Source of the DNA: Pseudomonadota bacterium
GTDB taxonomy: Bacteria > Pseudomonadota > Gammaproteobacteria > Burkholderiales > Burkholderiaceae
DNA: 48,564 bases
Assembly (NCBI GenBank): GCA_963205525.1
Contig: CAUJJP010000023.1
Span: forward strand, 1 to 48,564
Direction: 5' to 3'
In this document: piece by piece, positions 42,881 to 48,564 of the stretch
Numbering within the stretch: position 1 is the stretch's first letter
Layout of the letters: the number at the start of each line of letters is the position of its first letter
Translations under genes and position numbers: made by a program
Notes under the pieces: generated by a model
Told to the model about the DNA's origin: nothing
What the model saw: only the letters and a program-made list of their open reading frames with translations
Databases searched by the model: none

Positions 42881-43435
42881 TCAGACCCGCTTGCGGTACT
42901 CGGCGGTGCGGGTGTCGATCTCGATCTTGTCGCCGTCCTCGACGAACAGCGGCACCGCGATCTCGAAGCCGGTGCCGACGATGCGCGCCGGCTTCATCAC
43001 CTTGCCCGAGGTGTCGCCCTTGACCGCGGGCTCGGTGTTGATCTCGCGCACCACGGTGGTGGGCATCTCGATCGAGATCGCCTTGCCGTCGTAGAAGGTG
43101 ACCTCGACGCTCATGCCGTCGTTCAGGTAGTTCAGGGCGTCGCCCATGTTTTCGGCCTCGACCTCGTACTGGTTGTACTCGGTGTCCATGAAGACGTACA
43201 TCGGGTCGGCGAAGTAGGAGTAGCTGCACTCCTTCTTGTCGAGCACGATCTGCTCCATCTTGTCGTCGGCCTTGAAGACGAGTTCCGCCCCGCCGCCGTT
43301 GAGCAGGTTCTTCATCTTCATGCGGACCGTGGCGGCACCGCGACCGCCGCGGCTGTATTCGGTCTTGAGCACGACCATCGGGTCCTTGCCCTGCATGATC
43401 ACGTTGCCGGCGCGGATTTCCTGTGCGAGTTTCAT
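42881..43435 (-). CDS. efp: Elongation factor P (Arg32 type)
   Basis: A 184-residue translation factor that rescues ribosomes stalled at polyproline. The conserved start is [24 protein letters not shown]. The tip of the N-terminal domain reads [18 protein letters not shown], so the residue at position 32 is arginine, the site rhamnosylated by EarP, in place of the lysine used by EpmA. The earP gene is 66 bp upstream on the same strand. The ATG at 43435 is chosen over upstream in-frame starts that add an unrelated tail. A strong terminator follows. Confidence 0.97.
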   Translation of the reverse strand: MKLAQEIRAGNVIMQGKDPMVVLKTEYSRGGRGAATVRMKMKNLLNGGGAELVFKADDKMEQIVLDKKECSYSYFADPMYVFMDTEYNQYEVEAENMGDALNYLNDGMSVEVTFYDGKAISIEMPTTVVREINTEPAVKGDTSGKVMKPARIVGTGFEIAVPLFVEDGDKIEIDTRTAEYRKRV

Positions 43436-43501
43436 GGGCGCTGTCCTGGGTGTGGGGCGCGGCTCCAAAGCATGGGTATGCGCCGCGCAAAGCCCCTGAT
43501 T

Positions 43502-44473
43502 CTACCGCGCCGCCAGCATTTTGCCGCCGACGAAGCCCAGCAACTGCGTCACGAGATCGGGCTGCGCGGCCAATTCGGCGCGCAGCGCCAGGCTGGCCGC
43601 GCGCCAGCGCGCCTCGTCGGGCCAGCGCTCGGGCCAGGGGCCGAAGCCGTTCCAGGCCAGCCACAGTGCGCGCAGATCGGCGTCGGGCTGCAACCGGTCG
43701 AGCAAGGCATCCAACTTGGCGCGGTGCACGCCGTCGTGCTGCGGGTAGATGTGCCAGACGAAGGGCGTGCCGGACCAGATGGCGCGCACCAGCGAATCCT
43801 CGCCGCGCACGATGGCAAGGTCGGCCGACCACAGCCAGCGGTCGAAGCCCTGCTGGTCGGTGTGCGCCAGCAGGTGCGTGCCAGCGGGCATGGGCTGCAG
43901 CGCCTGCGCCGGCCCCGGACACAGCCAGAGCTCGCCGTCGAACGTGGCCGCCAGCCGCGACAGCGCAGGCGACTCGTAGCAGAACACCAGCGCCCGCCGC
44001 GGCCCGCCCGGGCGGGCAAAGCCCTCGCGTGCGGCCAGCAGCCCGGGCTCGCGCAGCAGACCGCCGGTGGCGGGCGTGAAGCCGGGGAAGAAGAACCACT
44101 TGCTCAGCCCGCCGGGCTGCGGCGAGGGCAGTCCGTGCGCGCGTTCGACCCAGGACTCGGCGCTCAGGTACTCCAGGTTGATCCACACCGGTGGCTGCGC
44201 GCGCCGCATGCGCGCCACGAAGCCCGGCGGCGGGTCGCAGCCGAAGGCCTCGATCACCACCTTGCCAGGCTCGACCACGGAGTCGAGTGCGGCGTCGAAG
44301 GCACCGACGCGCACGCCGGGCGCGCCCTGCGGCGCCATCCAGGCCAGCGCGCGCGCGTCGTCCACCCACAGGCGTACGTGTTCGCCGCGCGCGCCGAGGT
44401 CGGCGGCGAGCCGCCAGCACACGCCGATGTCGCCCCAGTTGTCGATCACCCGGCAGAACACGTCCCAGCGCAT
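43502..44473 (-). CDS. earP: EF-P arginine rhamnosyltransferase EarP
   Basis: A 323-residue GT-B-fold glycosyltransferase that uses dTDP-rhamnose to modify EF-P at Arg32. Its start [26 protein letters not shown] holds the family's N-terminal Asp-containing nucleotide region, and the C-terminal half has [32 protein letters not shown], typical of DUF2331/EarP. Pairing with an Arg32-type efp 66 bp downstream makes the assignment secure. The ATG at 44473 is 35 bp from the divergent uvrC start, and GATAAT lies 6 bp before it on the minus strand. Confidence 0.96.
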   Translation of the reverse strand: MRWDVFCRVIDNWGDIGVCWRLAADLGARGEHVRLWVDDARALAWMAPQGAPGVRVGAFDAALDSVVEPGKVVIEAFGCDPPPGFVARMRRAQPPVWINLEYLSAESWVERAHGLPSPQPGGLSKWFFFPGFTPATGGLLREPGLLAAREGFARPGGPRRALVFCYESPALSRLAATFDGELWLCPGPAQALQPMPAGTHLLAHTDQQGFDRWLWSADLAIVRGEDSLVRAIWSGTPFVWHIYPQHDGVHRAKLDALLDRLQPDADLRALWLAWNGFGPWPERWPDEARWRAASLALRAELAAQPDLVTQLLGFVGGKMLAAR

Positions 44474-44508
44474 GGCGGGATTATCCGAAGCGCCACAATC
44501 GGCGCGCG

Positions 44509-46515
44509 ATGCCCGATACCCCTGCCGCACCCGCTGCACCCAGATCTCCCGCTGAAGCCGACCCCCGCGAAGTGCTGCTGGCCGAGGTGGCGGCGCTGCC
44601 GACGCTGCCCGGGGTCTACCGCTACTTCGACGCCGCCGACCAGCTGCTGTACGTCGGCAAGGCGCGCAACCTGAAGCGGCGCGTCTCGAGCTACTTCCAG
44701 CGCGACCACGGCGGCACGCGCATCGGCAGCATGGTGGGCCGCATCGTGCGCCTGGAGACCACCGTGGTGCGCAGCGAGGCGGAAGCACTGCTGCTCGAGA
44801 ACAACCTGATCAAGACGTTGAACCCGCGCTTCAACATCCTGTTTCGGGACGACAAGAGCTACCCCTACCTGAAGCTCAGCGGCCGGCCCGGCGATGAGGC
44901 CTCGGCCGCCGAGGCTGCGCCGACGCCAGGCCGTTTCGCGCGCCTGGCCTACTACCGCGGCGCGGTCGACCGCCGGCACCGCTACTTCGGCCCCTATCCC
45001 AACGCCTGGGCGGTGAAGCAGACCATCCAGCTGCTGCAGAAGGTGTTCCGCCTGCGCACCTGCGAGGACACGGTGTTCCAGCACCGCACCCGGCCCTGCC
45101 TGCTGTACCAGATCCGGCGCTGCACGGCGCCCTGCGTGGGCTTCATCTCGGCACCCGACTACGCGCGCGACGTGGGCGACGCCGAACGCTTCCTGCTCGG
45201 CGAAGCCGACACCGTGGTCCAGGAGCTGCAGGCGCAGATGATGGCCTGCGCCGAGGCGCTGGACTACGAGCAGGCGGCCGAGCTGCGCAACCGCATCGCC
45301 GCGATCTCCAAGGTGCTGCACCAGCAGGCGGTCGAGGAGAGCAGCCTGTCGGCCGTCGAGCGCGACGTGGACATCCTGGCGGTCAAGGTGGCCGGCGGCC
45401 GCGCCTGCGTCAACCTGGCGATGGTGCGCGGCGGCCGCCACCTGGGCGACCGCGCCTATTTTCCGGCCCAGGTCGACGAGGCGACCGCGTTCGCTGCCGG
45501 TGGCGGCGAGGCGCAGGACGACGTCGCGCCGGCACACCGCCTACCCGAGCAGCAGGTGCTGGAGGCCTTCATCGCCCAGCACTACACGGGGCTGGCGGTG
45601 CCGCCGCTGCTCGTGCTCAGCCATCCGATCGACGAGGCCCTGCTGACGGCGTTGGGCGAGGCGGCGGCAACCCGGGTGCGCGCGGTGCACCAGCCGCGCG
45701 AACAGCGCCGGATCTGGCTCGAGATGGCGGTCAAGGGGGCGCAGATCGCGCTTGCCAGGCTGCTCGCGCAGGAGGGCTCGCAGCGCGAGCGCACGCGTGC
45801 CCTGGCCGAGTCGCTGGACCTGGGTGCCGAGAGCCTGGATGCGCTGCGCATCGAGTGCTTCGACATCAGCCACACCGCGGGCGAGGCGACCCAGGCCTCC
45901 TGCGTGGTCTACCAGGAACACGCGATGCAGGCTGCCGAGTACCGGCGCTTCAACATCGCCGGCATCACCCCGGGCGACGACTACGCGGCGATGCGCCAGG
46001 TGCTGACGCGCCGCTACGCCAAGCTGGCCGAGGCGGTGGCCGCCGGCGCCAGCAGTGGCCGCCAGCGGCTTCCCGACCTGGTGCTGGTGGACGGCGGACG
46101 CGGCCAGGTCGGGGTCGCGCGCGAGGTGTTCGAGGAGCTGGGGCTGGACCTGTCGCTCATCGTCGGCGTCGAGAAGGGCGAGGGGCGCAAGGTCGGGCTG
46201 GAGGAGCTGGTGTTCGCCGACGGCCGGCCCAAGCTCGCGCTGGCGCACGATTCGGCGGCCCTGATGCTGGTGGCGCAGATCCGCGACGAAGCGCACCGCT
46301 TCGCGATCACCGGCATGCGCGCGCGACGCGCCAAGCTGCGCACCGGCGGCAGCGCGCTGGAGGAGATCCCCGGCGTTGGGCCGCGCAAGCGCGCGCGGCT
46401 GTTGCAGCGCTTTGGCGGCCTGCGCGGGGTGGGCAGTGCAAGCGTCGACGAGCTGGCCGGCGTCGATGGCATTTCGCGTCAACTGGCCGAGGAGATCTAC
46501 CGTGCACTTCATTGA
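44509..46515 (+). CDS. uvrC: Excinuclease ABC subunit C
   Basis: A 668-residue nucleotide-excision-repair nuclease. The N-terminal GIY-YIG domain ([26 protein letters not shown], about residue 33) makes the 3' incision. A zinc-like cysteine cluster ([13 protein letters not shown]) and the UVR motif ([14 protein letters not shown]) follow. The RNase-H-like domain ([21 protein letters not shown]) makes the 5' incision, and a double helix-hairpin-helix at the end ([22 protein letters not shown]) binds DNA. The ATG at 44509 is the first good start. Its stop overlaps the next gene by 14 bp. Confidence 0.96.
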   Translation: MPDTPAAPAAPRSPAEADPREVLLAEVAALPTLPGVYRYFDAADQLLYVGKARNLKRRVSSYFQRDHGGTRIGSMVGRIVRLETTVVRSEAEALLLENNLIKTLNPRFNILFRDDKSYPYLKLSGRPGDEASAAEAAPTPGRFARLAYYRGAVDRRHRYFGPYPNAWAVKQTIQLLQKVFRLRTCEDTVFQHRTRPCLLYQIRRCTAPCVGFISAPDYARDVGDAERFLLGEADTVVQELQAQMMACAEALDYEQAAELRNRIAAISKVLHQQAVEESSLSAVERDVDILAVKVAGGRACVNLAMVRGGRHLGDRAYFPAQVDEATAFAAGGGEAQDDVAPAHRLPEQQVLEAFIAQHYTGLAVPPLLVLSHPIDEALLTALGEAAATRVRAVHQPREQRRIWLEMAVKGAQIALARLLAQEGSQRERTRALAESLDLGAESLDALRIECFDISHTAGEATQASCVVYQEHAMQAAEYRRFNIAGITPGDDYAAMRQVLTRRYAKLAEAVAAGASSGRQRLPDLVLVDGGRGQVGVAREVFEELGLDLSLIVGVEKGEGRKVGLEELVFADGRPKLALAHDSAALMLVAQIRDEAHRFAITGMRARRAKLRTGGSALEEIPGVGPRKRARLLQRFGGLRGVGSASVDELAGVDGISRQLAEEIYRALH

Positions 46516-47032
46516 ACGCCTGCCGGCCTGGGCGGCACGCGCGGCACTCGCCGGCAGCCTGCTGTGGCTGGCCGGTTGTGCCGGTCTGTCCGCGCCCGGC
46601 GCTGGCCGTGGCCCGGCAGTCCGGCCGGGGTCCGAGCCGGCGCCGCAGCCGGCCGCCCCGGGCGATGCACGCGTGGCCCTGCCGCCGCCGCAGCGCGCGC
46701 GCGACTGGGACCAGTTCCGCCAGCTGGCGGCGCTGCGCATCGTGGCCGCCAACCCGGGACGCACCTACGACGGCCCGGCACCCGACCCCTTGCTCGCGAT
46801 CCCGGTGCTGGAGGTCGAGCTCGATGCGCAGGGCGCGGTGCGCCAGGTGCGCGTGATGCGCCACCCCACGCAGGCCAAGGACACGACCCAGCTCGCGATC
46901 GACGCCGTGCGGCGCGCCGGCCCCTTCGGCTCGGTGGCGCACCTGCCGCCGCCCTGGAAGTTCGTCGAGGTCTTTCTGTTCGACGACGAGCGGCGCTTCA
47001 AGCCGCGCACGCTGGACGCGCTGGACGAGTAG
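46502..47032 (+). CDS. Putative lipoprotein with TonB-C-like domain
   Basis: A 176-residue protein beginning at a GTG that overlaps the end of uvrC by 14 bp. A signal peptide with lipobox LAGC puts the lipidated cysteine at about residue 26 ([10 protein letters not shown]). A proline-rich stretch (about 30-60) leads to a C-terminal domain ([25 protein letters not shown]... [12 protein letters not shown]) that resembles the TonB C-terminal fold, as in many orphan envelope proteins. The tightly overlapping position suggests cotranslation with uvrC, but no functional link is known. Confidence 0.82.
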   Translation: MHFIERLPAWAARAALAGSLLWLAGCAGLSAPGAGRGPAVRPGSEPAPQPAAPGDARVALPPPQRARDWDQFRQLAALRIVAANPGRTYDGPAPDPLLAIPVLEVELDAQGAVRQVRVMRHPTQAKDTTQLAIDAVRRAGPFGSVAHLPPPWKFVEVFLFDDERRFKPRTLDALDE

Positions 47033-47110
47033 AACGACCCGGCGCAAAAGGCGCCGTCGGGATGACCGGCGGCGCGCCTGCACCGACCCGTCCTCGCGCA
47101 GAATCGCCCC

Positions 47111-47677
47111 ATGTTCCTCACCCTGCCGACCCTGCTGACCTGGGCCCGCATCATCGCGATCCCGCTCATCGTCGGCGTGTTCTACCTGCCGCTGGACGCG
47201 GCCACGCGCAACCTGGTGGCGACCGCGATGTTCATCGTCTTCGCGCTCACCGACTGGGCCGACGGCTGGCTGGCGCGCAAGCTCAACCAGACCTCGGCCT
47301 TCGGCGCCTTCCTCGATCCGGTGGCCGACAAGTTCCTGGTCTGCGCCTCGCTGCTGGTGCTGGTGCACCTGGACCGCGCCGACGTCTTCGTCGCCCTCAT
47401 CATCATCGGGCGCGAGATCGCAATCTCCGCGCTGCGCGAGTGGATGGCGCAGATCGGCGCCTCGCGCAGCGTCGCAGTGCACATCCTGGGCAAGGCCAAG
47501 ACCATGGTGCAGATGGTGGCCATCCCCTTCCTGCTCTACGACGGCTCGCTGTTCGGTCTGCTGGACACCCGCATCTGGGGCGGGGTGCTGATCTGGGCCG
47601 CGGCGGTGCTCACCGTGTGGTCCATGGTCTATTACCTGCAGCGTGCGCTGCCGGAGATCCGCGCTAAGGTCCGATGA
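47111..47677 (+). CDS. pgsA: CDP-diacylglycerol-glycerol-3-phosphate 3-phosphatidyltransferase
   Basis: A 188-residue inner-membrane enzyme making phosphatidylglycerol phosphate. The CDP-alcohol phosphotransferase motif is complete: DWADGWLARKLNQTSAFGAFLDPVADK, fitting D-x2-DG-x2-AR-x8-G-x3-D-x3-D. About five or six hydrophobic helices are present. uvrC and pgsA are often neighbours in proteobacteria. A weak palindrome (47040-47056) without a T-run lies upstream. The stop overlaps the next ATG as ATGA. Confidence 0.95.
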   Translation: MFLTLPTLLTWARIIAIPLIVGVFYLPLDAATRNLVATAMFIVFALTDWADGWLARKLNQTSAFGAFLDPVADKFLVCASLLVLVHLDRADVFVALIIIGREIAISALREWMAQIGASRSVAVHILGKAKTMVQMVAIPFLLYDGSLFGLLDTRIWGGVLIWAAAVLTVWSMVYYLQRALPEIRAKVR

Positions 47678-48564
47678 GCGCAACCGTGTCGCCATGGGTA
47701 CGCGCCATGCCGGCGGTCTTCGTCCTCATCTGGAGCACCGGTTTCATCGTCGCTCGCTACGGCATGCCGCACGCGCCGCCGCTGAGCTTCCTGTCCTGGC
47801 GCTACGCGATCTCGGTGCTCGCCTTCGGCGTCTGGATCGCCTTCACCCGCCCGCGCTGGCCGCAGGGGCGGGCGCAGTGGGGCTGGCTGGCGCTGGTGGG
47901 TGCGCTCATGCACGGTGGCTACCTGGGCGGCGTGTGGGCGTCGGTGAAGCTGGGGCTGGGGGCCGGCACCTCGGCGCTCATCGTCGGCCTGCAGCCGGTG
48001 TTGACCGCGATCTGGATGGCCTGGATGGGCAGCGAGCATCGTGTCTCGGCACGCCAGTGGCTGGGCCTGGCGCTCGGCCTGGCCGGACTGCTGCTGGTGG
48101 TCTGGCGCAAGCTGGGCGTGGGCGAGGTGAACCTCGCCAACCTGTCGCTGGCGCTGCTGGCGCTGGCCTGCATCACCGTCGGCACCCTGGTGCAGAAGGC
48201 CAGGGTGCGGCCGTGCGACGTGCGCACCGCCAATACCGTGCAGTTGCTCGCCGCGTTCGCGCTCACGCTGCCGCTGGCGCTGTGGCTGGAGAGCGAGCCG
48301 GTGCGGCCACACCCGGAACTGATAGGCGCCATGGCCTGGTCGGTGTTCGGGCTCACCCTGGGCGGCAGTTCGCTGCTGTACCTGCTGATCCAGCGCGGCG
48401 CGGCGACCCAGGTCAGCAGCCTGATGTACCTGGTTCCGCCCTGCACGGCGCTGATGGGCTGGGCGCTGTTTGCCGAGGCGCTCGGCGCCACCGTCCTGAT
48501 CGGCCTGGCGCTGACCGCCCTCGGCGTGGCGCTGGTGGTGCGTGCGCCACTGGGGTCAACCCCG
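47674..48564 (+). CDS. EamA/DMT family transporter (3' truncated by window)
   Basis: The frame opens at ATG 47674, overlapping the pgsA stop by ATGA, and stays open through the last base, giving 297 codons without a stop. About ten hydrophobic helices in two EamA-type halves are seen (VFVLIWSTGFIVARYGMPHAPP at the start; LLYLLIQRGAATQVSSLMYLVPP in the second half). The family exports amino acids, metabolites or drugs; no substrate can be assigned. Most family members are about 290-300 residues, so the stop is probably just outside the window. Confidence 0.88.
   Translation, partial: MSATVSPWVRAMPAVFVLIWSTGFIVARYGMPHAPPLSFLSWRYAISVLAFGVWIAFTRPRWPQGRAQWGWLALVGALMHGGYLGGVWASVKLGLGAGTSALIVGLQPVLTAIWMAWMGSEHRVSARQWLGLALGLAGLLLVVWRKLGVGEVNLANLSLALLALACITVGTLVQKARVRPCDVRTANTVQLLAAFALTLPLALWLESEPVRPHPELIGAMAWSVFGLTLGGSSLLYLLIQRGAATQVSSLMYLVPPCTALMGWALFAEALGATVLIGLALTALGVALVVRAPLGSTP

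Noticed and set aside
47040..47056. Terminator before pgsA
   Set aside because: A 6-bp palindrome with AAAAG loop but no T-run; too weak to call.

Overview
The window is about 70% GC, single-copy housekeeping DNA of a betaproteobacterium, most likely Burkholderiales. The evidence is protein family content: TamAB, an EF-P with Arg32 plus EarP, a linked rpsU-yqeY pair, ribF, ileS, lspA, ubiB, MnmC, DarP/PmbA and cytochrome c4. I cannot name the genus from sequence alone. Both ends cut through genes, and the left end starts in a G homopolymer that may be an assembly artefact. Most long reading frames opposite these genes are high-GC shadows and are not listed.

Left third (1-16 kb). A truncated iron(III)-type ABC permease and a tRNA-Arg(CCT) are followed by a leftward VWA-protein/tamA/tamB operon whose genes overlap by 1-4 bases. 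tamB carries an in-frame TAG that splits it into about 870 and 490 codons. Upstream of the operon is a 12-copy, 8-bp G-rich tandem repeat, then a rightward membrane diguanylate cyclase. That gene runs tail-to-tail, with 47 bp of overlap, into a second leftward operon (MoxR ATPase, GNAT acetyltransferase, S9 peptidase). Divergent from moxR is a cytochrome c4 gene with a perfect TATAAT and a possible FNR-type site, then an HD-GYP protein.

Middle (16-28 kb). A copper module holds cueR and copA (leftward, ATGA overlap) and a CopZ-like chaperone (rightward). Two MerR-type operators lie between copA and copZ. Next come an orphan peptide-binding protein and a dead branched-chain amino acid binding-protein fragment interrupted by a perfect 27-bp hairpin. 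After these are mogA-darP, divergent pmbA, the rpsU-yqeY-phosphatase-like cluster with promoter and terminator, a PAS/degenerate-GGDEF protein, and a TauE/SafE exporter.

Right third (28-48.5 kb). The leftward ileS-lspA-ubiB-DUF2189 cluster is separated from rsuA-ribF by a rightward 685-residue lipoprotein gene that is probably a local insertion. Then follow pyrD/rpiA (divergent), a lysine-rich small protein, a DUF3445 protein overlapping mnmC, the earP-efp pair with a strong terminator, and a rightward uvrC - TonB-C-like lipoprotein - pgsA - EamA transporter run that leaves the window open.

Most distinctive points: a c-di-GMP set (active-looking GGDEF, HD-GYP, motif-dead GGDEF), the repeat between the cyclase and the VWA-TamAB operon, the tamB amber codon, the palindromic scar, and -10-like boxes abutting start codons in very short divergent spacers.
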